This document shows positions 35,191 to 44,751 of a stretch of DNA of 64,000 nt, piece by piece; the first letter of the stretch is position 1; each line of letters opens with the position of its first letter. A program made the translations under genes and the position numbers. Below the pieces are notes generated by a model. That model was not told the origin of the DNA. It worked only from the letters and a program-made list of their open reading frames with translations, and ran no database searches. The stretch is from Alistipes sp. (lineage in GTDB: Bacteria > Bacteroidota > Bacteroidia > Bacteroidales > Rikenellaceae): contig NZ_JAHHQJ010000009.1 in the NCBI RefSeq assembly GCF_020026455.1, positions 1 to 64,000 of the forward strand. The letters are read 5' to 3'.

Positions 35191-36423
35191 TCAGTTGTTT
35201 CCATCGTAATCATCGCCGCCGTTCTTCACGGGAGGATTCAGCGACGAGGCGGGCGTATTAGCCTTGATCCACTCCTCGGAAAGCAGCGACTCTGCCGGGA
35301 AGTCGAGGTCCTCGATGCGGCTCACCGAAATCTGGTACTGCGCCCAGTCGTTCGCTCCGCCCGTGAAATCGCTGCGCTTCGCATAGATGCCGTAGATGCC
35401 CAGCACCGTACCTTCCGTGCCGTCCTTCGGGATGGGTTTCATGGCGAACTGGCTGTAACCGCTCGTGCGGATGCTGTAAACACCCGGATCCGAAGTATAC
35501 TGCGCCTTATCGTCGTAGCTCATCAGCACCGAACCGTAGAGGCGGATATTCTGCTCGCTGTTGTTGTAGGCCCAGCGGTACCACGCGCCGAAGATAGGCG
35601 TTCCCCAGTCGGTCACGATCCAGCTCGGATAAGGATTCGAATTCTGGCCGCTCTTAATTCCCGGAGGCGTATCGCCGTTCTGGTTCTTCACGCCCGCATA
35701 ACGGATCTTAATATTGTTGAAACGCACCAGACGTCCCAGATCCCCCTCGCCAAGCGTCTTATAGGTCGATCCATCGACCTCCTTGATGTCCGAGGCTTCG
35801 AGCGTCGTGTATTCGCCGCGGAAGATGTTCAGTGCGGCGACCTTCGGGTTGTCGAGGTTCGAGTTGGCGTAGAACTTGTGGCTGCCGGCCGTATTGATGC
35901 CGTCCGAGGGTGCGCCTCCGATCGAAAGCATCATGCGGTAGTTGCCCAGATAAAGCCCGTCGAGACGCACGTAAACCCACTGGCTCTTGATCGGTTCCGC
36001 TCCCAGATCGAACAGGAAGTCGAGGTAAAGACCGTTGTAGAGCTTCAGCTCGATACCGGCCGTACCGTCGTAGATATAGAGCGACTTGTAGATGTTGCCC
36101 TGACGGTCGCTGCTGATCACCTTACCCTTGATGTAGTAGTTCGCAGCCTCGGGCCAGGACGAAAGACCTTCGAACTTGGTCTCATCGGGGGTGAGGGTTC
36201 CGAACTTGAGGGTCTTGGTTGTGGCAAAATTGTCGTTAGTTCCCGTATTGGAGATCGGGCCGAATTTTTTCTTCACCTCGGCAATGGTAATCCGAGTAAG
36301 CCCCATTGCGGCCATATCGTCGGCCGTATAGAGCTTCTGCGGAGCCGGAGTGTCGAAATCGTTGTAGCAGCTCACGGACAGCAGACCGACGAGAGCCGCC
36401 AATGCTATTTTAAGACTTTTCAT
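35191..36423 (-). CDS. DUF5689 lipoprotein
   Basis: 410 residues. Lipobox SVSC gives Cys19. The body is a DUF5689 domain, a Bacteroidetes family with an OB-like fold region, seen here in ANYYIKGKVISSDRQGNIYKSLYIYDGTAGIELKLY (about 90-126), followed by LGRLVRFNNIKIRYAG and IRLYGSVLMSYDD. The OB-like part could bind nucleic acid or sugar; this is not established. It ends in an acidic tail (NGGDDYDGNN). It is the last gene of the receptor-nuclease operon, 18 bases after the TonB-dependent receptor, in the place a SusD would take in a glycan locus. Confidence 0.9.
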   Translation of the reverse strand: MKSLKIALAALVGLLSVSCYNDFDTPAPQKLYTADDMAAMGLTRITIAEVKKKFGPISNTGTNDNFATTKTLKFGTLTPDETKFEGLSSWPEAANYYIKGKVISSDRQGNIYKSLYIYDGTAGIELKLYNGLYLDFLFDLGAEPIKSQWVYVRLDGLYLGNYRMMLSIGGAPSDGINTAGSHKFYANSNLDNPKVAALNIFRGEYTTLEASDIKEVDGSTYKTLGEGDLGRLVRFNNIKIRYAGVKNQNGDTPPGIKSGQNSNPYPSWIVTDWGTPIFGAWYRWAYNNSEQNIRLYGSVLMSYDDKAQYTSDPGVYSIRTSGYSQFAMKPIPKDGTEGTVLGIYGIYAKRSDFTGGANDWAQYQISVSRIEDLDFPAESLLSEEWIKANTPASSLNPPVKNGGDDYDGNN

Positions 36424-36441
36424 AAATTATGCTTTGCGCGA

Positions 36442-39279
36442 TTAGAAACGGAAATAGACATTCAGATAATAGGTCGTACCGAACAGGTAGAAGTACTTCG
36501 AGGGGAAGCGGCCGTAAATCTGCTCGCCGCCCTCGCCGCGGACCTTGCTCATACGCATCTGCTCGTAACCGCCCGTGCGGATATTCTGGTCGTTGAGGAT
36601 GTTCTTCACCTCGAGGCTGAAGCCCAGCATGTAGATCCGGCGGATGTACCAGTTCTTGCCGATATTGGCACTCAGCGTATAGGCGTTGTCGAATTTCTCC
36701 TGCCTGCGGATGGTCTTGATCGACGAAATGGCCGAGGCCTTCTGCAGGTTGGTAGCCGTATTGGAGGTCAGCACATTCGTATAATACTTGATAGCGGAGG
36801 CCGTACGGTATATCGGGTTCATCGAAAGATAGAGGTTGTCGTAGTAGTTGAAGTTCACCCCGGCGAACCAGTTGCGCGGTCCGCGGTAGTCGAGACCGAC
36901 GTTGAAAGCCAGCTGCGGCGAACTTTCCACATGATAACCGTCCCAGCTGACCTTGTCCTTCAGGACGATCTTGTTCACGTTGTCAACCGTTTGCACGAAA
37001 TTGGGATTCGACGTATAGGTATAGTCGCCCCAGCTCAAGGCACCCACAACCGAAAGACCGTTCCACACGGGAACCGAAAGACCCAGCTCGACGCCGTAGT
37101 GGCGTTTGTCGATGCCGCTCATGGCAAAGTTGGTGAACGAACTGCGGGTGTCGTCGTAGAAGGAGATGACCTTCGACTGGTCCTCGATCGTCGTATAGTA
37201 TCCCGAAAGGCGCGCCTTGATGTAGGGCAGGCTGAGGTTATAGGTGAGGTCGGCACCGAACACCTTCTCGGCTTTCAGGCCCGGGGTGGTCGTGTTGCGC
37301 GTACGGGGCGACACGAAGGCCGTAGCAAACCGGGGAGCCTGCTGCATGCAGGTAACATTGGCCTCGATCGAATGCGCTCCCGAGAACCTGTAACCCAGCG
37401 AAAGTTTCGCATCGTAGGTCAGGTAGTCGAGTTTCTTCGAATCTCCCTTCGAATCGTTGGGGAAGAGCCCCTTGCGCCACATGCCCTCGCGGTACATGTT
37501 CGAGTAGCCGACCGAACCGGCAACTCCCAACGAGAAACCGCCGATGCCCCACGTATAGTTGGCCCAGGCATTGGTTTCGAGCAGATGGGCACGGTAGTAG
37601 TAACCGTACTTGTCTCCGACACGGGCAATGCGCGCGTGCCCCGTAGCCCAGTAGTAATCCAGGTCGTTCTGATAGGCCTCGGTGCTGGCCATGTCGCGCT
37701 CGGCGAACTTGTCGATGTCATACCAATAGTCGCCGCCCAGCAGGTCCTTGACCTCCGAGTAGTAATTCGTGCGGTTGACGCGCAGGTTGGCTCCGCCCAC
37801 GATGCGCATGTTGTGGCGCATGTTATGCTGCACGTTGACCGCCAGGTTGTAGTCCAGCTGGTCGGTGTGACGCTCCTCGATCATGTAGTTCGAACGGCTC
37901 TTGTTGCCCATGAGCTTCGACAGAACGGCGTCCGTCACTTCGACGTTACGCATGTTCGTCCGGAAGAAATCGTCGTAGTCGAGCATGCCGTCCCACACGT
38001 TTTTCGCGATGAGGCCGTCCTTCAGGTAAAAATAGATCGTCTCGTCGGTGGTTACCCCCGGCACGACCTGCGTCAGATCCGAATTCGGCATATAGCGGTA
38101 GTAGTCGCCGCGCGGATCCGCTCCGGCATTCCACGTCAAGGCCGAATAGCCGTTACGGCCGAAACGAAGCGACGTGGCTGCGTTCAGACGCGTGTTCTCC
38201 GACATGTCCCACGTGTAGTTGAGCATCACGATCGGCTCGTGGGTGTTACGCACGCGCGAGTTGCGGAGCTTGCCGGCCTGGTAACCCACATTGGGGTTGT
38301 AGTAGTTGTTGCCGAACAGGGCGTAGGCCTCGTCGGTCGATGCCTGCTGCGCTCCGCGCTCCGAAGGCGAAGCCAACAGCGTCAGCGCAAGGCGGTGGTC
38401 CTGGCCGAAGAGTTTCTCGACCGAAGCAAAATAGGAATAGGAGTTGTAGTAAACACCGTCCACATAGCCGTTGCCGCCCTGGCGGGTGCCCACCGAAAGG
38501 GCATACGACCAGCCGTTGTCGAGCTGTCCCGAGCCGTAGGATACCATCGCACGGAAACGGTACATCTGGTTACCGTTCGAAACGCTCACGCGGAATCCCT
38601 TGCGCATCTGCGAGGCGCGGGCGTTGACGTTGGTCATGCCGCCGATGCCGCCGACACCGAAATCCGACGTTTCAAGACCCGTATAGTTCTCCTGGTTACG
38701 CGTCGCGTCGTTCAGACCGCTCCACAGCGACCAGGGGCCGTAGCCCGTCATGGCGTCGTTGAAGCGGATGCCGTTCAGGTAGATGTCCGAATATTGCGAA
38801 TCGTAGCCGCGGACGTTGAAGCGCATCTCGCTGAAACGGTACGATGCGATGTTGTTGAAGAGGTCCTTCGACGAGGAGAGCGACGAAGGCAGCGCCTGCG
38901 TGTCCGACGACGAGGAGTCGTTGTCGAATTCGGCGAAAACGGCGTCGTCCAGAACGGCACTCTGACCCGACGGCACGATGACCACCGACTTGAGGTCCTG
39001 CACATGCTGGTCGCCCACGCGGACCGTCAGGTTGAGGTCCTCGAAGTCGGGCGTGGAGAAGAGCAGCATATAGCTGCCCGCAGGGAGATTCTCGAAGATG
39101 AAGTTGCCGTCCTTGTCGGTCGTGGCCGTCAGACCCAGCGATTCGATCTTCACCTGTACGTTGCTCAAGGCCTCGCGACCGTTGCGCGAAACAACCTTAC
39201 CGCGGATGCCTCCGTCCTGCGCATAGGACGTGAAGGTCACGGCGGCGAGCATCAGAATAAGTAGAACTTTGAGTTTCAT
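36442..39279 (-). CDS. TonB-dependent receptor of the nuclease operon
   Basis: 945 residues. Signal peptide to about residue 20 (TSYAQ). Residues about 22-105 are a carboxypeptidase-regulatory-like domain (GIRGKVVSRNGREALSNVQV). The plug follows (about 110-250), containing FNVRGYDSQYSDIYLNGIRFND and GGIGGMTNVNARAS. The remainder is a 22-strand outer-membrane barrel that ends in YYLNVYFRF with terminal Phe. It is not a close SusC and has no SusD partner. It lies between two nuclease genes upstream and a DUF5689 lipoprotein downstream, 18 bases from each neighbour, suggesting it imports nucleic-acid fragments. Confidence 0.93.
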   Translation of the reverse strand: MKLKVLLILMLAAVTFTSYAQDGGIRGKVVSRNGREALSNVQVKIESLGLTATTDKDGNFIFENLPAGSYMLLFSTPDFEDLNLTVRVGDQHVQDLKSVVIVPSGQSAVLDDAVFAEFDNDSSSSDTQALPSSLSSSKDLFNNIASYRFSEMRFNVRGYDSQYSDIYLNGIRFNDAMTGYGPWSLWSGLNDATRNQENYTGLETSDFGVGGIGGMTNVNARASQMRKGFRVSVSNGNQMYRFRAMVSYGSGQLDNGWSYALSVGTRQGGNGYVDGVYYNSYSYFASVEKLFGQDHRLALTLLASPSERGAQQASTDEAYALFGNNYYNPNVGYQAGKLRNSRVRNTHEPIVMLNYTWDMSENTRLNAATSLRFGRNGYSALTWNAGADPRGDYYRYMPNSDLTQVVPGVTTDETIYFYLKDGLIAKNVWDGMLDYDDFFRTNMRNVEVTDAVLSKLMGNKSRSNYMIEERHTDQLDYNLAVNVQHNMRHNMRIVGGANLRVNRTNYYSEVKDLLGGDYWYDIDKFAERDMASTEAYQNDLDYYWATGHARIARVGDKYGYYYRAHLLETNAWANYTWGIGGFSLGVAGSVGYSNMYREGMWRKGLFPNDSKGDSKKLDYLTYDAKLSLGYRFSGAHSIEANVTCMQQAPRFATAFVSPRTRNTTTPGLKAEKVFGADLTYNLSLPYIKARLSGYYTTIEDQSKVISFYDDTRSSFTNFAMSGIDKRHYGVELGLSVPVWNGLSVVGALSWGDYTYTSNPNFVQTVDNVNKIVLKDKVSWDGYHVESSPQLAFNVGLDYRGPRNWFAGVNFNYYDNLYLSMNPIYRTASAIKYYTNVLTSNTATNLQKASAISSIKTIRRQEKFDNAYTLSANIGKNWYIRRIYMLGFSLEVKNILNDQNIRTGGYEQMRMSKVRGEGGEQIYGRFPSKYFYLFGTTYYLNVYFRF

Positions 39280-39297
39280 ACAAATATTTTAGAGAGT

Positions 39298-40332
39298 TTA
39301 TTTGGCAATGTAGATATATACGGGGAAGTGGTCGCTGAAACCGCCCTGGAAATTGTTGCCCACGAACGTACGCAGCGGATAACCCTTGTACTGGCCCTCC
39401 TTCTGGATCATGTAGGGACGGCGGAAAATGCCGCCGTAGAACTTCGAGTTGCCCGCCGGACGAATCTTCAGGCTGCCCGTGGAACCCGTGGCGAGGTTCT
39501 CCGAAACGATGATATTGTCGAACAGATTCCACTCGTCACGGTAAGCCAGCGTGCCGTGACCCGCTTTCAGCAGACCGATGAAGGGGTTGAACATGTCGCC
39601 CTTGCCGACCTCCTTGATCTTGCCCTTGGCGCGCAGGCCCTCGACGATGCTGTCATCCGTGGCATCGTCGTTCAGGTCGCCCATGACGACCACCTTCGTT
39701 GCCGGATTGGCCGCGGTCACCGAGTCGACGATGTGCTTCACCTGCTCGGCGGCAGCCAGACGCTTGGGAGCCGAAGCCTCCTTGCCGCCCAGACGCGAGG
39801 GCCAGTGGCTCACCAGAAAGAAGAACGGCTCGCTGTCGATCGTGCCCCACATCGTGACGAAATCACGCGTCTTGAAGTTCGGCTGATCGGGCATCCGGAA
39901 CGGAATGGCGGCGCTGCCCTCCAGTTTGAAAACATCGGGACGGTAGAAGAACCCCACGTCGACACCGCGGGCATCGGGCGAATCGTAATGCACGATGCGG
40001 TAGTTGCCGGGCGCCAGTTTCGGCTGCGCGATCACATCCTCCAGCACCGAGCGGTTCTCGATCTCCGACATGCCGATCACCACGGGATAATCCTTATCAT
40101 CGGCGGCAATGTCGAACAACACCCGTTCGAGATTCCCGAGTTTTTTGGTGTACTTGGACGTATTCCACTTCTTGGGGCCCTCGGGCGTGAACTCCTCATC
40201 GAGGACTCCGGGGTCGTGGATGGTGTCGAACAGGTTCTCGAAGTTGTAGAAGACCACTTTGTAGGGCTTCTGCGCAAAGCATGCCACAGCAATCAGCGAG
40301 GCAAACAGTCCTGTCAAAAAGATTCTCTTCAT
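39298..40332 (-). CDS. Exported endonuclease/exonuclease/phosphatase-family protein
   Basis: 344 residues with a signal peptide (cleavage near CFAQ, residue 20; Cys18 could be lipidated). The EEP fold is complete: FYNFENLFD (N30, E32), SEIEN (E90), SHWPSR (H176), GDLND (D219, N221) and a C-terminal SDHFPVY (D334, H335). These are the metal and catalytic residues of the DNase I/exonuclease III superfamily. Exported members cut DNA, RNA or other phosphodiesters. It sits between a non-specific endonuclease and the TonB receptor, so trimming of extracellular nucleic acid is the best guess. Confidence 0.92.
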   Translation of the reverse strand: MKRIFLTGLFASLIAVACFAQKPYKVVFYNFENLFDTIHDPGVLDEEFTPEGPKKWNTSKYTKKLGNLERVLFDIAADDKDYPVVIGMSEIENRSVLEDVIAQPKLAPGNYRIVHYDSPDARGVDVGFFYRPDVFKLEGSAAIPFRMPDQPNFKTRDFVTMWGTIDSEPFFFLVSHWPSRLGGKEASAPKRLAAAEQVKHIVDSVTAANPATKVVVMGDLNDDATDDSIVEGLRAKGKIKEVGKGDMFNPFIGLLKAGHGTLAYRDEWNLFDNIIVSENLATGSTGSLKIRPAGNSKFYGGIFRRPYMIQKEGQYKGYPLRTFVGNNFQGGFSDHFPVYIYIAK

Positions 40333-40366
40333 AAATGGTTTTTGTGTTAAGGTTCAATTCATCGTT

Positions 40367-41605
40367 TTACAATCCCTCCCAGTCGGCAGGGTTTTTCTGG
40401 CTCTTCACCGCTTCGGCCACAGCCGGGTCGAGGTTGCGGAAAAAGGTGAAGCCCGTTAGCTCCTCGATCTCCTTCACCGAGCGCACTGCGGATCTAAGCG
40501 TCGTGCGGGCTCCGTCGCTGTCGTTGGTGAACACGAAGCCGATGGCTTTCAGTTCATCCGCCTTGAACTGGGAGATCTGACGGTTCTCGTTGCCCCGCTG
40601 GCGCAACAGCACTTTCCAGCAATGCGACGGCACGGAAATCGGCCCGTTGAGATTGCTGATGGTCTTCGAGTTCTTGAAAGCCGTTCCCGTCACCACATAG
40701 AGCGTATCGTAGGTCTGCAAGCCGCCCCAAACCCGGACTTTGCCCTCCAACGAGGCCCAAGTATTCCGATTCAGCTTGCTGTCCTGGGGCATCATGTTGG
40801 TGCCGTAGTAGGTCATCCGGTTCGGCTCGTAATTATTGTAGCGCGAGGCCTGGGGAAGCATGTGCCCGCGGTCGTAACCCTTCGCACCGTAACCGCGGCC
40901 GCTACCGCCGGTCCCGATGTATTGCTGGTCGCTGATCGGAATCTCGGGCAACTGGTCATTGGGGTCGTAATTGAAATCGTCGACCCGGCTCAAGACGGGC
41001 GTTTCGTAGACCTTCTTGAAGATCGGATAAGCCACCCAGTGCGAAACATGCCGTTTGATATCGTAGCAGATCGAATAGTTGCGCAGCTTTCCGCCCGAGA
41101 AGAACTGATTGCTCTCAAAGGTCGCATAATAGGTCTTATAAATATAGGTGTCGTCGGAACGGTATTCGGGCTGCTCGCCCCACGAACGATCGTAGTTAAT
41201 GACGCCCGCGGCCTGCTGCGTCAGTGTCAGAGAGGTGGAATAACCGTTGGTATAGGTTACGTCGATCCGCGCCGTGCGGTCGCCGTCGGAATTGTTTTTG
41301 TCCAAATAGAGGTACACCACATCCCCGACGTTTCCGGCGGTGGAGGATACCTGCTTATTCAAATCGAACGAACACCACTCCGTCTCCTCGCCCTGCGAGA
41401 TGATCGCCGCCTCGAAGGTGACGCCCGCCGGGCCCTGGGTCAAAATCTTGTTCGTTGTGGTTGAACTGCTCACGGTCTCTGCAACGAGCTTTGCGAGGGA
41501 GTTTTTGTCGCCCCCATCGTCCTTGCCGCCGCATCCCGCAAACAGGACAAGCATTGCCGACATCGTTACGAGTAGCATGCCTATCTGTTTAATTTTTAAC
41601 ATCAT
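40367..41605 (-). CDS. DNA/RNA non-specific endonuclease lipoprotein
   Basis: 412 residues. Lipobox LFAGC (Cys25), followed by GGKDDGGDKN, an acid-rich start like surface-export signals. Residues about 30-135 look like a BACON-type beta sandwich (QGEETEWCSF, SLTLTQQAAG). The nuclease domain (about 150-400) is the Serratia/NucA beta-beta-alpha-metal type: the DRGH motif is D245-R246-G247-H248 in KGYDRGHMLP, with the metal-binding Asn in LNRNTWASLE (about N280). It should cut DNA and RNA without sequence preference at the cell surface. The next gene downstream begins 34 bases later. Confidence 0.94.
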   Translation of the reverse strand: MMLKIKQIGMLLVTMSAMLVLFAGCGGKDDGGDKNSLAKLVAETVSSSTTTNKILTQGPAGVTFEAAIISQGEETEWCSFDLNKQVSSTAGNVGDVVYLYLDKNNSDGDRTARIDVTYTNGYSTSLTLTQQAAGVINYDRSWGEQPEYRSDDTYIYKTYYATFESNQFFSGGKLRNYSICYDIKRHVSHWVAYPIFKKVYETPVLSRVDDFNYDPNDQLPEIPISDQQYIGTGGSGRGYGAKGYDRGHMLPQASRYNNYEPNRMTYYGTNMMPQDSKLNRNTWASLEGKVRVWGGLQTYDTLYVVTGTAFKNSKTISNLNGPISVPSHCWKVLLRQRGNENRQISQFKADELKAIGFVFTNDSDGARTTLRSAVRSVKEIEELTGFTFFRNLDPAVAEAVKSQKNPADWEGL

Positions 41606-41646
41606 TTAGATCAAAATATAACATTTGGTTCGCTGACCTATTTAGA

Positions 41647-41692
41647 AACCAAACTCTTGACGGGGAGTTATCCCCGCCAAGAGTGGTTGGTT
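41647..41692. repeat. Long imperfect hairpin inside the nuclease operon
   Basis: Arms 41647-41666 and 41671-41692 pair over about 19 bases, with one mismatch and a two-base bulge, around a GTTA loop. It lies in the 107-base gap between the DUF5689/BACON gene and the endonuclease gene. No T run follows on the minus strand, so it is more like an mRNA-stability or partial-termination element than a simple terminator. Confidence 0.8.
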
Positions 41693-41712
41693 TTGCAAGT
41701 CGGTTTCCTCGA

Positions 41713-44037
41713 CTATTTCGTATAGGTAATCTTCATCCTTTGGATACGGGTCTGGAGATACTTGCCATTATCCGGGTCCGGATTGGAAGTGAATACAAGA
41801 TTGCTCGAACTGCCGGTCCACGTTGTATCGGTATACACACCTTCGGTCACCAACAGGTTATTGTAATTTCCTGAAGCCATCGTATACTCTACTTTGGTAA
41901 TCGTAGCACCTGTAATCGTAAGCGTATTGGCGGCATACATTCTGACAGCCGTTCCGGAATTATAATACTTCGTAGCATTCTTACCAGTAGATTGAGCGAA
42001 AGTCAGTGTCAGAGGAGATTCTGTAACAGTGGTAACATCTTCCCCATTAGCATATCCCTTGGTCGAGAAATCTATTTCTACCGTGCCTTCATTACCGGAA
42101 GAAGGTGCAGCCTGTTTCAACTCAACCGATGCCAATACAGCTCCAGCAGAACCTTTGGCATTCAATGTAGCCGTATAAACAGCAGTACTTGCATTATTAC
42201 CAACAGCATTGACAACAACCTCGGTAGCAGTATTGCTGACAACCTTGAATTTATCCTTATCCGTGCCGGTGATTTCAAATGTTACCGCGCCTGCGGCTGC
42301 ATTTGCCGTATATTTGAGAGTCTGTTCTGCAGGGTTTGTAGCAGCAAACTGCGTCGGCTGATCCGTGAAAACAACGGAAGGAGTGGTTGCATTTGCCGAA
42401 ACCTTGACAGCCAGCGTCGTCAAATATTTCGAGCCGTTCTTGGCCGTCGTTGCGCCGATAAACCAGCCTTCGACATCAATCGTCTGCCCGTTGAACGAAG
42501 CGACGTTCAGGTTTGCATTCGGATAGGAAATCGAACCAACAACCTCCGTACCATCAATAGCCACATTGTAATAGTTGCCGTCAACGGTCAGTTTTCCCGT
42601 ATATTTCACATACTTCATAACGGGAGTATTGAACAGAGCCGTTACTGCCTCGCCTTCGAGCACCGTTGCCGTCTGGGACTTCACCGTACCGTTACCATTC
42701 TCAGCAACAGTCAGGCCTTCGGGCGAGAACTGCATCATGCCGTTCTTCTGTTCAACCGTACCGGTCACCGTAACTTTTGTACCTACGGCAGGAATGGTAA
42801 TGGTAGCACCTTTGATGAACTGATAAACAAGCATCTGACCCGTTGCATCCTCCATCACGAAGCCACTCTGGTAGTTAGCCGCCACAACCGCATTCTCAAC
42901 CTTGTATTTTCCAGCCTTGGTAATATTCGCGATCGTCGAGGTCACAGGACCGGCCTCCACAAACAACTCGTTCGTCAAACCGGCTACATCCTTCGCATTG
43001 CGGGGAGCTACCTGACCGGCACCTTTGAAAATCGAAACCAGACCGCATACATAACCGGATTTCTCGGGGACAACCGTCTCCTTGGCCCAGTTGTTGGTCC
43101 CATAGATCGAGAGATCGAACGACCCGCCCGTCTTGACCTCCATCTTGGTAGAGGTATACCCTTTGCCTTCGGAGAACTTTTTACCACGGAATTCCGCCGC
43201 AGGCTGAACATCGTTCACGCGCACCAGCTGCGACTCGTATTTGGACAGATCGGCAACAGCCACGGGGATAGGCTCTACATCGACAGCAGCACCCTCCACC
43301 TCGGAGAACTGAACAGACGAACCCTCTAGATTCACCTGAAGCACATCAAAGTTGAGCTGAGCCTTGGCTCCCTTGATCGAAGCGGTGATCACCTTGCCCA
43401 CTCCGAATTCATACGGATTGCCAAAACGGACAATGATACCGGCTCCCGGCTCAGTCGTATTGTCAACCAGCGCGCAGTTGCGGTTACCGGCAAAGCCTCC
43501 GGCCTTGACATCCGAAACAACGATACCGGTAAGTGTCAAATCATCGGTAATCACCACACCCTCCTTGGTAGCAAGAGTTTTCAGTTTCTCACGGATGCTC
43601 TTCACGTTGGTCTCAACAACAGTCGAACCACCGGCATTCTGCTTCACGGCAATGGACGCCGTCTTGTTCAAAGGAATCCCTTCAAACGTAGAGGATACGG
43701 TCAACGTAATATTGGCCGTACGCTCGGCCGTGGCCTTAGCCAGCGTAAAACTCAACTGCGTCGTTCCGGCTTTTCCCGACATGGCGCTCGGTGTACACCA
43801 CTGCGAATCATCCGGATTGTTAAAGGTCAATATCCATTTCCCGTTCGAAACTACCTCGATCACAGGATCAGCCTTGCCACCCTCAAGGGTTGCGGCAACT
43901 GCAGCCGATTCTGCGCCATTGACCGTAATTTCGGGCATCCCCGAATATCCGTCCTCATCATCGTCCGAGCAGGCACTGAAAGCCGTCACGGCCAGCGCTG
44001 CAAAGAGCAATGTTTTCCAAAAATTTACTACTTTCAT
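41713..44037 (-). CDS. DUF5689/BACON surface lipoprotein, first gene of the nuclease operon
   Basis: 774 residues. Lipobox FSAC (Cys23), followed by SDDDEDGYSG, a strong acidic surface-export signal. Residues about 35-135 form a BACON-like domain (SNGKWILTF, SIAVKQNAGG). A DUF5689 domain follows (about 145-355), then an OB-like repeat (about 365-560) with YQSGFVMEDATGQMLVYQF and VEGWFIGATTAKNGSKY, and beta-rich C-terminal domains that could be adhesive. No enzyme motif is visible. Its base composition is less GC-rich than its neighbours. It probably binds substrate at the surface for the nucleases and receptor encoded next. Confidence 0.88.
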   Translation of the reverse strand: MKVVNFWKTLLFAALAVTAFSACSDDDEDGYSGMPEITVNGAESAAVAATLEGGKADPVIEVVSNGKWILTFNNPDDSQWCTPSAMSGKAGTTQLSFTLAKATAERTANITLTVSSTFEGIPLNKTASIAVKQNAGGSTVVETNVKSIREKLKTLATKEGVVITDDLTLTGIVVSDVKAGGFAGNRNCALVDNTTEPGAGIIVRFGNPYEFGVGKVITASIKGAKAQLNFDVLQVNLEGSSVQFSEVEGAAVDVEPIPVAVADLSKYESQLVRVNDVQPAAEFRGKKFSEGKGYTSTKMEVKTGGSFDLSIYGTNNWAKETVVPEKSGYVCGLVSIFKGAGQVAPRNAKDVAGLTNELFVEAGPVTSTIANITKAGKYKVENAVVAANYQSGFVMEDATGQMLVYQFIKGATITIPAVGTKVTVTGTVEQKNGMMQFSPEGLTVAENGNGTVKSQTATVLEGEAVTALFNTPVMKYVKYTGKLTVDGNYYNVAIDGTEVVGSISYPNANLNVASFNGQTIDVEGWFIGATTAKNGSKYLTTLAVKVSANATTPSVVFTDQPTQFAATNPAEQTLKYTANAAAGAVTFEITGTDKDKFKVVSNTATEVVVNAVGNNASTAVYTATLNAKGSAGAVLASVELKQAAPSSGNEGTVEIDFSTKGYANGEDVTTVTESPLTLTFAQSTGKNATKYYNSGTAVRMYAANTLTITGATITKVEYTMASGNYNNLLVTEGVYTDTTWTGSSSNLVFTSNPDPDNGKYLQTRIQRMKITYTK

Positions 44038-44116
44038 AGAGTTGAGTATTAGTTAAAAAAAGTATTTTTTGCTGCCAAATTTCTTTAAATTAATGATATA
44101 AAAACAATATTTGCTC

Positions 44117-44146
44117 CAAAGTTAAAATTATTTTCCGATTCTACAA
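44117..44146 (-). promoter_or_regulatory. Promoter of the nuclease-receptor operon
   Basis: On the minus strand TTG (44144-44146), exactly 19 bases, then TAACTTTG (44117-44124), 80 bases before the first ATG. No specific regulator gene is adjacent. Confidence 0.82.
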
Positions 44147-44283
44147 AGGTTTGTAACATTCTTTTAATAACCCAATCGGGCCGAATCCCCCGATCCGTTG
44201 CGGCCGGAGCGCTGCTCACACGCGAAGACAGAAGCCCCGGAACATGCCTTCGGGCACACTCCGGGTCAGTAGTATCCGCCCGA

Positions 44284-44751
44284 TCAGCGAATCCGGTCGG
44301 CGGCACGCACCAGCAGTTCGTCGCGGAAAATAGCCCGGGCCGCCAAATAGGCAAACAGCAGGCAGATCAGCGGCAGCACAATGGCGGGTTTGAAGCCCTG
44401 GGTATGGAACGTCAGGTCGGAAAAGACCCGCCAGCTCAAAAAGTAATAGACGCCCTCCATAGCCAGGGAGCCCAACAGCAACACCATTTCCACCACACAG
44501 AGGCGGATCTGCAGCAAACGGCGCCGGAACAGAAAGATGGTCGCCACAGGCAGCACGCAGGCCAGAGCCAGGAGAATACCCATATATATGGTAGACTGGA
44601 CAAGTTCCCCTTCGGAGGTTTTCAACCCGAAGGCGTAAAGGCCGAACTCGCCGGCGTCGCCGGCAAACCACGCCAGCCCCGAAAAGAGCGTCACGGCCAT
44701 AAGCGCCGCAACAAGCAGCAAATAGAGCGTTTGGATTCGTTGTATCATCAT
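44284..44751 (-). CDS. DUF4293 membrane protein
   Basis: 155 residues with four membrane helices, starting MMIQRIQTLYLLLVAALMAVTLF, the hallmark of DUF4293 in Bacteroidetes. The helices are at about 8-28, 52-75, 82-105 and 122-145. Function unknown. Its start abuts the stop of the GT2 gene, so the two are translationally coupled. It is the last of three co-directional genes (DUF4199, GT2, DUF4293). An imperfect GC-rich hairpin about 20-50 bases downstream (44234-44265) may end the transcript. Confidence 0.88.
   Translation of the reverse strand: MMIQRIQTLYLLLVAALMAVTLFSGLAWFAGDAGEFGLYAFGLKTSEGELVQSTIYMGILLALACVLPVATIFLFRRRLLQIRLCVVEMVLLLGSLAMEGVYYFLSWRVFSDLTFHTQGFKPAIVLPLICLLFAYLAARAIFRDELLVRAADRIR

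Noticed and set aside
35878..39264. Open frame of 1128 codons on the plus strand opposite the TonB receptor and DUF5689 genes
   Set aside because: It is the antisense shadow of two well-supported genes in GC-rich DNA; it is rich in Val/Arg/His/Gly, lacks any domain, and has no promoter or signal.
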